From NCBI GenBank assembly GCA_937902455.1, contig CALELI010000064.1:1-54831 (forward strand): a stretch of 54,831 nucleotides of DNA, written 5' to 3'. The notes beneath the pieces were generated by a model. It saw nothing but the letters and a program-made list of their open reading frames with translations, had not been told where the DNA came from and did no database searches. Origin of the DNA: an uncultured Prevotellaceae bacterium. GTDB taxonomy: Bacteria > Bacteroidota > Bacteroidia > Bacteroidales > Bacteroidaceae. Below, one piece after another: positions 16,756 through 24,447 of this stretch. The first letter of the stretch is position 1. Each line of letters starts with the position of its first letter. A program made the translations under genes and the position numbers.

Positions 16756-17373
16756 TCATTTTTCATTTACCATGATGTAGCCGATTCCTGTAAGCGGGTA
16801 TATCTGCATGGATTCGTCTTGATCGAATATCTCTTCGTCGAAGTCGATGACAATGTCGTTTCGTGACAACAGAGTTCTGAATGTGCTGATTTCGTCATTG
16901 GGTATGATGACCGGTGTCTGGTTTTCAGGATTGATGATATAGCCTGTGGTGCCATCTACAAAGGTCTCGGCTTGTTGCTGTGCTGCCGTGCAAAGAATGA
17001 ACACCAGTTTCGGTATGACATTCTGCACGAGGCATTCGATACCTTTGACGGATAGTTGATCTGCCACTTGCTGTTCACGATATTTGCGTGTCGTCATGGC
17101 ATACCAATGAAGTTCCTCGCCTTGCATCTGATGCTGCTTGCGGATACGGATATAGCGAGTTTCTTCTGGTATGAAGTATATCTTTCTTGCTGTTGACGGC
17201 TGGAATTCAGAACGAATCTTTTTCGCCTTGAGTGCTTTCAGGTCACGGGAGATGGTCGACTGTGTCATGTCGTAACCTTCACGCAGCATTGCATCATGGA
17301 GTTCCTGCTGGTCGTGAATGTCCTGCTCGGAGATTATGCGGATAAGGGTTGAGAGTCGTTCAGAGTCGCGCAT
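16756..17373 (-). CDS. ArgR-type winged helix fused to a NusG N-terminal (NGN/UpxY-like) domain
   Basis: A 205-residue protein with an unusual architecture. Residues 1-69 match the ArgR DNA-binding domain: RIISEQDIHDQQELHDAMLREGY, then the recognition helix MTQSTISRDLKALKAKKI (36-53). The usual ArgR C-terminal arginine-binding hexamerisation domain is absent. Residues about 89-175 instead match the NGN domain of NusG paralogues of the UpxY kind: HWYAMTTRKYREQQVADQL, GIECLVQNVIPKLVFILCT and PVIIPNDEISTFRTLL, with the usual loop between strands shortened. No KOW domain is present; a short tail (176-205) follows. The gene is the last of a minus-strand run, 6 bp after lpxH. It may couple DNA binding to transcript elongation; target unknown. 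Confidence 0.75.
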   Translation of the reverse strand: MRDSERLSTLIRIISEQDIHDQQELHDAMLREGYDMTQSTISRDLKALKAKKIRSEFQPSTARKIYFIPEETRYIRIRKQHQMQGEELHWYAMTTRKYREQQVADQLSVKGIECLVQNVIPKLVFILCTAAQQQAETFVDGTTGYIINPENQTPVIIPNDEISTFRTLLSRNDIVIDFDEEIFDQDESMQIYPLTGIGYIMVNEK

Positions 17374-17379
17374 GGAGGG

Positions 17380-18153
17380 TCAGTCAATCTTTGTTTCACC
17401 TTCTATATAGTGGTTAGTGATTATGTCGGAACCATTGAAGACGGCGTATGTGAAGAGAGAATACCACTGCCCGAGAATCACTACACTGGCATCTGTGCTT
17501 ATTTCCTTGTTGAGATCGATATGTCGATGCCCGAATACGAAATAGTTGATGTCGGGATGTGATGCAAGATATTCGTTTGCAAAGAGAACAAGTTGTTCCT
17601 TGTCGTCTCCGAGATATTCGGGGTCTCCGTTGATATGATGATGGATGTGGCTGTGCCGTGCCCAGCTGTACCCGAACCGTATGAATGGTCCTGACGGTAG
17701 CAGGCGTGCCATGAACTGCAAGAACCTGTTCTGGAAGCACCACATCATGAGACGTTCAAGGATTGGTGCGTTTTTGCTCTGGATGATGTGTCCGTGGGCA
17801 ATGTAGAACACCTTATTATATAATTCTATGGTGCAAGGCTCGTGGTGGATGATGACTCCGCATTCCCTGTTGAGATAGTCGCCCATCCACATATCGTGAT
17901 TGCCTGTGAAGTAATGTACTTCTATTCCGCTGTCGGTCAGTTCGCTTATCTTGCCGAGAAAACGGGTGAATCCTTTGGGCACTACTTCCGAATATTCAAA
18001 CCAGAAATCGAACATGTCGCCGAGCATATAGATGGCTTCGGCCTTGTCCTTGATGGTGTCAAGGAACCGCACAATTCTTCTTTCCTGGGTGCGTCGGTGT
18101 TCTACGGCCTTGCATCCAAGGTGTGCGTCGGATATGAAATAGATGCTCTTCAT
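17380..18153 (-). CDS. lpxH: UDP-2,3-diacylglucosamine diphosphatase (LpxH-like)
   Basis: A 257-residue calcineurin-like metallophosphoesterase. The metal ligands are in order: ISDAHLG (Asp9, His11), GDMFDFW (Asp46), GNHD (Asn85, His86), AHGH (His120) and FGHRH near residue 200. This is the LpxH pattern; the enzyme releases UMP from UDP-2,3-diacylglucosamine to give lipid X, the substrate of LpxB. A basic/aromatic insert in the middle (QNRFLQFMARLLPSGPFIRF) is the acyl-chain and membrane-binding cap. It is in a run with sufT upstream (24 bp) and the ArgR-NGN gene downstream (6 bp). Confidence 0.93.
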   Translation of the reverse strand: MKSIYFISDAHLGCKAVEHRRTQERRIVRFLDTIKDKAEAIYMLGDMFDFWFEYSEVVPKGFTRFLGKISELTDSGIEVHYFTGNHDMWMGDYLNRECGVIIHHEPCTIELYNKVFYIAHGHIIQSKNAPILERLMMWCFQNRFLQFMARLLPSGPFIRFGYSWARHSHIHHHINGDPEYLGDDKEQLVLFANEYLASHPDINYFVFGHRHIDLNKEISTDASVVILGQWYSLFTYAVFNGSDIITNHYIEGETKID

Positions 18154-18177
18154 AGGAGGTTCAGGATAATTGATTAA

Positions 18178-18516
18178 TTACATAAGTCCCAGGTCGAGAC
18201 GGGCTTCTTCGCTCATCATGTCCTTTGTCCATTCAGGTTCGAACACGAGGTTGACATTGACCTTGCTGACATTCTTTATGGATTCCAGTTTCTCCTGTAT
18301 GTCCATCATGATGAACTCGGCTGCCGGGCAGTTGGGGGCAGTGAGTGTCATGTCGACATTGATATCGGCCTTGTCTGTGTCGGCAGGACTTTCAACTACT
18401 TCTATCTTGTAGATGAGGCCGAGGTCGTAGACATTTACCGGTATCTCAGGATCGAATACACTGCGGAGCATCTCTACTGTGTCGACTTCTATCTTATATT
18501 TTATTTCGTCTGTCAT
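18178..18516 (-). CDS. sufT: MIP18/DUF59 family Fe-S assembly protein (SufT-like)
   Basis: A 112-residue protein of the MIP18/PaaD/SufT family, which helps insert Fe-S clusters into target proteins. The signatures are SVFDPEIPVNVYDLGLIY (20-37), VDMTLTAPNCPAAEFI (54-69, with the conserved reactive Cys) and VNLVFEPEWTKDMMSEEA (88-105). It is separate from sufBCD at 36-39 kb. It sits in the minus-strand run between radC and lpxH, which shows no evident functional link. Confidence 0.92.
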   Translation of the reverse strand: MTDEIKYKIEVDTVEMLRSVFDPEIPVNVYDLGLIYKIEVVESPADTDKADINVDMTLTAPNCPAAEFIMMDIQEKLESIKNVSKVNVNLVFEPEWTKDMMSEEARLDLGLM

Positions 18517-18569
18517 TCTTTATATTTCAATCATCAATCGTTAACCTATAACCTTTAACCTAATTCCTT

Positions 18570-19265
18570 CTACAACTTTCCCTCCTGGAAGAAACTGTAA
18601 TACTTGCCGTCGGTGATGATGAGATGGTCGGCGAGACGCATCTGGAGTACTTTGGCGGCTGCCTTTACGCGTTCCGTGATATTCATGTCGTCCTGGCTTG
18701 GACGTAGGGAACCGGAAGGGTGGTTGTGGCAGATGATAATCTGAGTGGCATTAGCTAATATCGCCTCTTTCAGCAGCATTCGGACATCTACTGATGTTGA
18801 CGAGAGACCGCCGCTGCTGAGCCTGACCTTCTTGAGCAACTTCGAGTTGTTATTCATGAGCAGTGCCCAGAATTCTTCGTGCTGCAGGTCGCGCATGATA
18901 GGGTACATGACGCGATAGGTGTCCTCGCAGTTGTTGATTGACTGGATGTCATCCACCTTTTCCAGTGTACGTCGGCGGGCAATCTCTGCAGCCGACTTGA
19001 TGGTAACGGCTTTTGCCATCCCGATGCCATTGAACTTCATCAGTTCATCGACAGACATCTGGCTCAGACGTGCGAGACGGTTGTCGCATGTCTGCATCAC
19101 CTCCTGCATCAGTTCTACTGCAGACTTCTTGCTCGTACCTGAACCGATGAGTATGGCGAGCAGTTCAGCGTTGGAAAGTGCCTGTTCGCCCTTTTCCATC
19201 ATCTTTTCCCTCGGGCGGTCTTCCTCAGCCCAATCCTTGATACTATGTCGGATGTCGTCAGTCAT
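18570..19265 (-). CDS. radC: DNA repair protein RadC family (JAB/MPN domain)
   Basis: From the ATG at 19265 the product is about 231 residues, the usual RadC length; the longer open frame is the antisense of the GT2 gene. It begins MTDDIRHSIKDWAEEDRPRE with the helix-hairpin-helix region (LLAILIGSGT, MKFNGIGMAKAVTIKSAAEIARR) and ends in the JAB metalloprotease-like domain with HNHPSGSLRPSQDD as its zinc motif. Despite the name, the role of RadC is unsettled; it is a core bacterial gene. Its start overlaps the end of the GT2 gene by 8 nt. Confidence 0.93.
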   Translation of the reverse strand: MTDDIRHSIKDWAEEDRPREKMMEKGEQALSNAELLAILIGSGTSKKSAVELMQEVMQTCDNRLARLSQMSVDELMKFNGIGMAKAVTIKSAAEIARRRTLEKVDDIQSINNCEDTYRVMYPIMRDLQHEEFWALLMNNNSKLLKKVRLSSGGLSSTSVDVRMLLKEAILANATQIIICHNHPSGSLRPSQDDMNITERVKAAAKVLQMRLADHLIITDGKYYSFFQEGKL

Positions 19266-20277
19266 AGAAGGTCTTTTCGTATGCAGAGAACTCACCCTTA
19301 CGGAGTATGCACCTGTTCCACCATGCCTTGATGAATCCAAGTCCGTAGCCGAACAGCTGTATGAATGCAGCTTCCACGGCAAGGATACCTACCTGCATGC
19401 TGTGGTTCTGACGGGATGCGTCGATGAACAGCAGTATACAGTATATGTACAGAGGGATAAGTGGATATGTCCACCATATTCCAGGAAGTGTCAGCCGGAA
19501 TACCAGTGCCAGCATGATGAGGAATATCGTTCCCAGAGTGAATGCTGTAGGAAGCATGTGTACCAGTTTCATCGAACCGGGGTGACGCTTCTCGAGGTTT
19601 ATTCTTGCAATGCCAGAGTTGAAGACCTGCTTGAAGAACTTATCGAAGTCAGTCCTGCGCTTGTGCCATACCCATGCTTCAGGGAAGAGTCGGCAGCTAT
19701 GTCCGTTCTCGAATATCCTGTAACTGAAATCTATGTCTTCACCGAAGCGCATCTTCGAGAATCCACCAAGCGAGAGGTAGATATTCCTTCTCACTCCCAT
19801 GTTGAACGAGCGCGGATAGAACTTGTCGAGTTTCTTCTTTCCACCTCTGATTCCTCCAGTAGTGAAGAAGGAGGTCATGCTGTAACTGATGGCTTTCTGC
19901 ACCATCGTGAAGTTCTCGCTTGCCTTGTCAGGGCCACCGAAGGCATCGCATGGATTGGCCTGAAGTTCCTTGTCGACAGCAGTCAGATATCCTTCTGGAA
20001 GTACACAGTCAGAATCGAGTATGATGGCATATTCACCTTCTGCCTTGTCGACTCCGAAATTGCGCGAAGGGCCTGGTCCTGAGTTGTCTTTCATGTGATA
20101 GTGAAGGTCAAGTGATGCCGTGTATTTGTTGCATACATCCTGACAGGTCTTCGTGGAACCGTCCTCCACCACTATCACTTCGAAGTCCTGGATTTCCTGT
20201 CGTGTGAGACTTTCCAGCAATTCGTCCACTTCGTCGGGACGGTTGAATACAGGTATGATAAACGAATACTTCTTCAT
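19258..20277 (-). CDS. Family 2 glycosyltransferase with C-terminal membrane segments
   Basis: A 339-residue GT-A glycosyltransferase from the ATG at 20277 (MKKYSFIIPVFNRPDEVDE). Nucleotide-sugar motifs are VVVEDGSTKTC (about 36-46) and the DxD-type ILDSDCVLP (about 85-93), and the GEDIDFSYRIF motif near residue 180 holds the catalytic base region. Two to three hydrophobic segments follow at about 235-305, so the catalytic domain is tethered to the inner membrane. Only 1 bp separates it from the porT stop, so the two genes are likely co-transcribed. Donor and acceptor are unknown; cell-surface polysaccharide synthesis is the usual role. Confidence 0.9.
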   Translation of the reverse strand: MKKYSFIIPVFNRPDEVDELLESLTRQEIQDFEVIVVEDGSTKTCQDVCNKYTASLDLHYHMKDNSGPGPSRNFGVDKAEGEYAIILDSDCVLPEGYLTAVDKELQANPCDAFGGPDKASENFTMVQKAISYSMTSFFTTGGIRGGKKKLDKFYPRSFNMGVRRNIYLSLGGFSKMRFGEDIDFSYRIFENGHSCRLFPEAWVWHKRRTDFDKFFKQVFNSGIARINLEKRHPGSMKLVHMLPTAFTLGTIFLIMLALVFRLTLPGIWWTYPLIPLYIYCILLFIDASRQNHSMQVGILAVEAAFIQLFGYGLGFIKAWWNRCILRKGEFSAYEKTFYD

Positions 20278-20278
20278 A

Positions 20279-20989
20279 TCATTCGAAATAGAGTGAAAGT
20301 ACAATCATCTTCGAATTGGCACGGTTTACGGAGTTCGTGAAAATCATGCCCATGCCGTCAATGAGGTCTGTGCGGTCTTTCTCGATGATGTTGGTGAGAC
20401 CGTAGCAGAACTTCAGTTCAGGAATGAACTTGAAAAACGGGAGATAGAAGTCACAGCCGATGCCGACTTCTGCAAAGCACTCGAATTTCTTCACGAGCAG
20501 GTTGCTGTTCTTCTTGACGGTGAGGTTGAGCACGGGATTCACTCCAGCCATGATGTACGGACGGTAGTTGTTGAATCGTTCTCCCGAGAATTTCAGGTCG
20601 AGCGGGACCGAGACGTATGTCGTCTTCATCTGCTGGACGCTCTTCTCCTCGTTCAGCGCGTTCCTGAAGTTCACCGTACGGGTTCCGAAGTGCATCGTAG
20701 GTACGCATCGTGCAGCAATATGCTGGTTGATACGCATCTCGCCAAGGATTCCCACACTGAATCCAGGGTCGTAGTTAGGCACTTCTGCAAACCACTGGTT
20801 GCCGTCTGAATCAATGAATCCGTTGTTCTCAATCTCCATGTCCATGAGGTTGAGACCTGCGAGGAATCCATAGTGATACTGGCGCTGATCGATATATGGC
20901 CGATTCATCACCTTCCGTGTCTGTGCCGTTGCAGATACTGTCGTGAGGCACAAAATAAATACGAGTATGTACTTTCTTACACTATTCAC
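20279..20989 (-). CDS. porT: PorT-like outer membrane protein of the type IX secretion system
   Basis: A 236-residue protein with a signal peptide (cut after SATAQ, about residue 23) and an eight-stranded outer-membrane barrel pattern: HYGFLAGLNLMDMEI, FSVGILGEMRINQHIAARC, YVSVPLDLKFSG, YIMAGVNPVLNL, CFAEVGIGCDFYLPFFKFIPELKFCYGL and the terminal MIVLSLYFE strand ending in an aromatic pair. This matches PorT, needed for type IX secretion and gingipain export in Porphyromonas. Its presence fits the two proteins in this window that end in a shared tail. It heads the minus-strand run that includes GT2 and radC. Confidence 0.85.
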   Translation of the reverse strand: MNSVRKYILVFILCLTTVSATAQTRKVMNRPYIDQRQYHYGFLAGLNLMDMEIENNGFIDSDGNQWFAEVPNYDPGFSVGILGEMRINQHIAARCVPTMHFGTRTVNFRNALNEEKSVQQMKTTYVSVPLDLKFSGERFNNYRPYIMAGVNPVLNLTVKKNSNLLVKKFECFAEVGIGCDFYLPFFKFIPELKFCYGLTNIIEKDRTDLIDGMGMIFTNSVNRANSKMIVLSLYFE

Positions 20990-21094
20990 TATGTTATTAA
21001 ACGATTCAGGTGGATATTTATTGCTTTTGTTCTAATTTCTGTTACTTTTTTGAAATAAATTGTAATTCATAATTCGTAATTCGTAAATTTTTTC

Positions 21095-21102
21095 TACCTT
21101 TG
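21095..21102 (+). promoter_or_regulatory. -7 box TACCTTTG upstream of ferredoxin
   Basis: TACCTTTG fits TAnnTTTG and lies 27 nt before the ferredoxin ATG. It is preceded by the AATTC-type simple repeat (about 21061-21090). Confidence 0.55.
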
Positions 21103-21129
21103 TGGCTCAAATTTATAAAAATTACAATT

Positions 21130-21300
21130 ATGGCTTACATTATTACAGACGACTGCGTGATGTGTGGAACTTGTGAAGGCGAATGTCCTGCAGGTGCAAT
21201 CTCTGAAGGCGACGGCAAGTACGTCATCGATCCTGAGACTTGTGCTGAATGTGGCACATGTGCAGATGCTTGCCCTTCTGGCGCAATCATTGCTGGCTAA
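21130..21300 (+). CDS. 2[4Fe-4S] ferredoxin
   Basis: A 56-residue bacterial-type ferredoxin starting MAYIITDDCVMCGTCEGECP. It has two CxxCxxCxxxCP motifs: CVMCGTCEGECP and CAECGTCADACP. It is a small cytosolic low-potential electron carrier. It converges on iorB with a 14-bp overlap; indolepyruvate oxidoreductase needs a ferredoxin acceptor, so proximity is suggestive though the genes are on opposite strands. Confidence 0.95.
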   Translation: MAYIITDDCVMCGTCEGECPAGAISEGDGKYVIDPETCAECGTCADACPSGAIIAG

Positions 21301-21874
21301 TCCCCATCCCTAAGTCAAAGGCTACATAGTTAGCCTCTACTATTGTTTCGCCTTTTGAGGCAAAGATACTGCCGACCGCTTTCCGAAGTTGGTCGGCTGT
21401 TATTATTTCCAGATAGGATGCAGCCATACCGAGAAGGATGACATTGGCACTCTTCGGTACCTTGTTCTCCTTTGCGAGTTCTTCGATGTCGCTCTGAACT
21501 ACCTTTATCTTCCCCTTTGCTTCGATGCCGGCAAGTTGCTGCTGGATGTCATCAGGATAGTTTGGTATGTTGACGAAAGGATGCGAACTGGTCACGATCA
21601 CTCCGTCTTCCTTGAGATAATCCACATATCGCAGGGCCTCCATTGGTTCCATCGCGATGATGAGGTCGGCCTTGCCCTTCGGGATAAGGTCGCTGTGGAT
21701 GGTCTCGGTGGAGAGACGCAGATTGCTCTGTACGTCTCCACCCCTCTGGCTCATTCCGTGAACCTCTGCCTGTTTCAGGTAGAGGTCTGTCTTTGTTGCT
21801 GCTTCACCGATGATTGTGGCGATGGAGAGTATTCCCTGACCGCCCACACCGGCCAATATGATATCTTTTTTCAT
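21287..21874 (-). CDS. iorB: Indolepyruvate ferredoxin oxidoreductase, beta subunit
   Basis: A 195-residue gamma-type domain of the 2-oxoacid:ferredoxin oxidoreductases. It starts KKDIILAGVGGQGILSIATIIGEAA, the family signature, and continues with QAEVHGMSQRGGDVQSNLRL. With IorA it oxidatively decarboxylates aryl pyruvates such as indolepyruvate to aryl-acetyl-CoA in the cytosol, passing electrons to ferredoxin. It follows iorA by 31 bp and overlaps the ferredoxin gene tail to tail. Confidence 0.94.
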   Translation of the reverse strand: MKKDIILAGVGGQGILSIATIIGEAATKTDLYLKQAEVHGMSQRGGDVQSNLRLSTETIHSDLIPKGKADLIIAMEPMEALRYVDYLKEDGVIVTSSHPFVNIPNYPDDIQQQLAGIEAKGKIKVVQSDIEELAKENKVPKSANVILLGMAASYLEIITADQLRKAVGSIFASKGETIVEANYVAFDLGMGISQQ

Positions 21875-21905
21875 TGTCTGCTATTCATTCTTCGTTGTTC
21901 ATTCT

Positions 21906-23546
21906 TCATTGTTTCTTCTCCTTAGCGTGTCGACGGAAGGTCTGGATACATTCGCGGCGTGGGATGATGACACTTACACCATTATAGTTAATCTCGTCAC
22001 GGATGGTCTGCTTGATGTCCTCCATGTTCTTTGGAAGAGGAACGACCACCTTCACGTGTTCAGGTTCCACTCCAAGTCCGAGACAGATCTGTTCGAACTT
22101 GTTGGTTCCTGCTGAATCCTGCCCGCCAGTCATGGCTGTAGTGAGGTTGTCGCTGATGATGACCACGATGTTAGCCTTGTCGTTCACGGCATCGAGCAGT
22201 CCTGTCATTCCGGAATGAGTGAAGGTCGAGTCTCCGATGACAGCTACGGCTGGCCATACTCCAGCATCGGCAGCACCCTTTGCCATTGTGATGGATGCAC
22301 CCATGTCCACACAGCTGTTGATTGCCTGGAACGGAGGTAGTGCGCCGAGGGTGTAGCAACCTATGTCGCCGAATACCTTTGCTGTATCGAACTCGCCGAC
22401 CACTTCCTTCAATGCAGCGTACATATCTCTGTGACCGCAACCCTGACACAGTTGTGGAGGGCGTGCGGCAAGATGGAACTCGCATTTTTCCGGTGCGTTG
22501 AATCCAAGTCCGAGTGCGGCAGCCACACAGTCAGGAGTAAGCTCGCCGGTTCTTGGCAGTGCGCCTGTGAGTCGTCCTGTAATCTTCACGTTGAGGCCAA
22601 AGCCCTTCAGCTGTTCCTCTACGAATGGCTGACCGTCCTCTACTACGAGGATTTCGTTGCACTGTGCGGCCAGTTCCTTTATCTTGTTTTCCGGAATAGG
22701 ATATTGTGAAACCTTCACCACTGGCAGTTGTGTACCGCTTTCCATCACATAGTTGTAGCCGATACCGCAGGCCACGATGCCGAGGACCCTACCTAACCTC
22801 CCCTCTAAAGGGGAGGAACCTGAGCCTATTGACTGGAAGTCTCCCCTTGAAAGGGGAGATTTAGAGGGGTCATTGTGGTCATTGAATCTACTCTCTTCCG
22901 AAGCCTTGATGATGTCATTCTGCTTCTCAATCAGAGATACATAGTTTCTTCTTGCTATTGCAGGGAGCAGTACCCAGTGTCTGCCTTCGTCTGGATTGAG
23001 AGCGTTTTCGGTCTTTGCGTCCTCCTTTACCTTCACTGATGCACGCGAGTGAGCCAGACGGGTCACCACTCTCATCAGTACAGGCAGTTTCAGACTTTCC
23101 GACAGTTCGTAGGCTTCTTCCATCATGTCGTAAGCCTCCTGCTGTGTGGATGGCTCGAAGATTGGAATCATGGCGAACTTTCCGTAGAAACGGCTGTCCT
23201 GCTCGTTCTGCGATGAGTGCATCGACGGGTCGTCGGCAGCAAGGACTACCAGTCCTCCGTTCACTCCCGTGATGGCTGAGTTGACGAATGCATCGGCACA
23301 TACATTCATGCCGACGTGTTTCATACAGACGAGAGCCCTTTTTCCAGCGTACGACATACCCAGAGCAGCCTCCATGGCTGTCTTCTCGTTCGTACACCAG
23401 CGGCTGTGGATGTCCTTGTTCATCTTCTGGATGAACTCTGTGATTTCAGTTGATGGTGTTCCAGGATAAGCATACACACCGGAGAGTCCGGCATGGAGAG
23501 CACCTAAGGCGATAGCCTCGTCACCTAACAATAATCTTTTTTCCAT
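21906..23546 (-). CDS. iorA: Indolepyruvate ferredoxin oxidoreductase, alpha subunit (with repeat-derived insert)
   Basis: A 546-residue subunit with the N-terminal pyrimidine-binding domain (GDEAIALGALHAGLSGVYAYPGTPSTEI, 8-35) and the C-terminal thiamin-diphosphate domain (CQGCGHRDMYAALKEV, FGDIGCYTLGALPPF, GDSTFTHSGMTGLLDAV). The terminal ferredoxin domain found in archaeal IorA is absent, and the separate ferredoxin nearby may serve instead. Residues 227-253 (PSKSPLSRGDF...PLEGRLGR) are foreign to the family: they are the translation of an 81-bp double-hairpin repeat at 22788-22868, inserted in frame between the two domains. The remainder aligns on both sides, so the protein is probably functional. 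Its start overlaps the end of the upstream amidase gene by 22 bp. Confidence 0.94.
   Translation of the reverse strand: MEKRLLLGDEAIALGALHAGLSGVYAYPGTPSTEITEFIQKMNKDIHSRWCTNEKTAMEAALGMSYAGKRALVCMKHVGMNVCADAFVNSAITGVNGGLVVLAADDPSMHSSQNEQDSRFYGKFAMIPIFEPSTQQEAYDMMEEAYELSESLKLPVLMRVVTRLAHSRASVKVKEDAKTENALNPDEGRHWVLLPAIARRNYVSLIEKQNDIIKASEESRFNDHNDPSKSPLSRGDFQSIGSGSSPLEGRLGRVLGIVACGIGYNYVMESGTQLPVVKVSQYPIPENKIKELAAQCNEILVVEDGQPFVEEQLKGFGLNVKITGRLTGALPRTGELTPDCVAAALGLGFNAPEKCEFHLAARPPQLCQGCGHRDMYAALKEVVGEFDTAKVFGDIGCYTLGALPPFQAINSCVDMGASITMAKGAADAGVWPAVAVIGDSTFTHSGMTGLLDAVNDKANIVVIISDNLTTAMTGGQDSAGTNKFEQICLGLGVEPEHVKVVVPLPKNMEDIKQTIRDEINYNGVSVIIPRRECIQTFRRHAKEKKQ
22788..22868. repeat. GC-rich double-hairpin repeat inside iorA
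   Basis: Two small hairpins, CCTCCCC/GGGGAGG (22797-22816) and TCTCCCC/GGGGAGA (22840-22859), are nested inside outer arms CCCCTCTAAA (22800-22809) and TTTAGAGGGG (22860-22869). The 81-bp element equals 27 codons. Its first 35 bp match 30367-30402 closely. Confidence 0.85.
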
Positions 23547-24307
23547 ATAATATCCTTTAATGTTGGGAACTTCGTCCTGTAACGGTTCAGTTCCTCCATG
23601 TTAATTTCTCCTGTAATCTCACACTCTTCGTCCTGTGGTGCCTCTGCCAGCAGGTGACCGTAAGGGTGTACTACGGCTGAACCACCGAAGTATTCGCCCC
23701 AGTCGTCCTTGCCCACACGGTTGCAGGCAGCCACGAAACACTGGTTCTCGATTGCCCTTGCCCGCATCAGCGTCTCCCATGCCAGCCGTCGTGCCAGAGG
23801 CCAGTCGGCTACATAGATGATAAGGTCGTAGGCGGCATTTCCCTCTTCGTCCATCTGGTTACGGCACCACATCGGGAAACGCAGGTCATAGCACACTTCC
23901 AGCAGAATCTTCACTCCACGGAATTCGGTGATGACCCTTTCCGTTCCGGCAGTGTATCTCAGTCCCTCGCCTCCATGGATGAAGAGGTGGCTCTTGTCGT
24001 AAGTCACCACGCCACCGTCGGGAGTGACGAAATAGAATCTGTTGTAGAACTTGCCGTTATCCTCCACTGCAATGCTTCCCGCAATGGCAGCATCGACCTC
24101 TTTTGATTTCCTCACCATCCAGTGCAGCGAGTCGGAGTCGCATGGTTCTGCGCACCCTTTTGGTTCCGTCACGAACCCCGTCGTGAACATCTCGGGCAAT
24201 ATATAGATGTCAGAACCCGGATTCCTGTCGATGGCCATGTCTGCCTTCCTCACATTCTCCGAAGGGTTCTTCCACACTAAGTCCTGTTGTATAAGAGTCA
24301 GTTTCAT
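23525..24307 (-). CDS. Carbon-nitrogen hydrolase, omega-amidase (YafV/Nit2-like)
   Basis: A 260-residue nitrilase-superfamily hydrolase from the ATG at 24307 (MKLTLIQQDLVWKNP). The catalytic triad is visible as Glu in LPEMFTTGF, Lys in TYDKSHLF and Cys in LLEVCYDLRFP. The close family is omega-amidase, which hydrolyses alpha-ketoglutaramate and alpha-ketosuccinamate produced by glutamine or asparagine transaminases; it also clears 2-oxo-4-methylthiobutyrate-linked by-products in methionine salvage. Overlap with iorA by 22 bp suggests co-expression with a keto-acid module. Confidence 0.9.
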   Translation of the reverse strand: MKLTLIQQDLVWKNPSENVRKADMAIDRNPGSDIYILPEMFTTGFVTEPKGCAEPCDSDSLHWMVRKSKEVDAAIAGSIAVEDNGKFYNRFYFVTPDGGVVTYDKSHLFIHGGEGLRYTAGTERVITEFRGVKILLEVCYDLRFPMWCRNQMDEEGNAAYDLIIYVADWPLARRLAWETLMRARAIENQCFVAACNRVGKDDWGEYFGGSAVVHPYGHLLAEAPQDEECEITGEINMEELNRYRTKFPTLKDIIWKKDYC

Positions 24308-24408
24308 TATTCCAATCACATTAATTCTGCAAATGTACGAAAAAATAATGAGAAATGAATAATGAAAAATGAAAAAACGTCCTACTCACTCTTTTATCTT
24401 ATCCAAAA

Positions 24409-24443
24409 AGTATGGGCTTCCGTTTTGAGTGGAAGCCCATACT
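24409..24443 (-). terminator. Terminator of the thioredoxin-domain gene
   Basis: A 13-bp perfect stem (AGTATGGGCTTCC with GGAAGCCCATACT) with a 9-nt loop. On the minus strand it starts 5 bp past the stop codon and is followed by TTTTT, a classical intrinsic terminator. Confidence 0.9.
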
Positions 24444-24447
24444 GTCT

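Noticed and set aside
18919..20082. 387-residue plus-strand ORF
   Set aside because: Antisense to radC and GT2, both strongly supported.
22788..22868. Transposon or insertion sequence in iorA
   Set aside because: Only 81 bp, no open frame of its own, no visible target duplication; treated as a short palindromic repeat.
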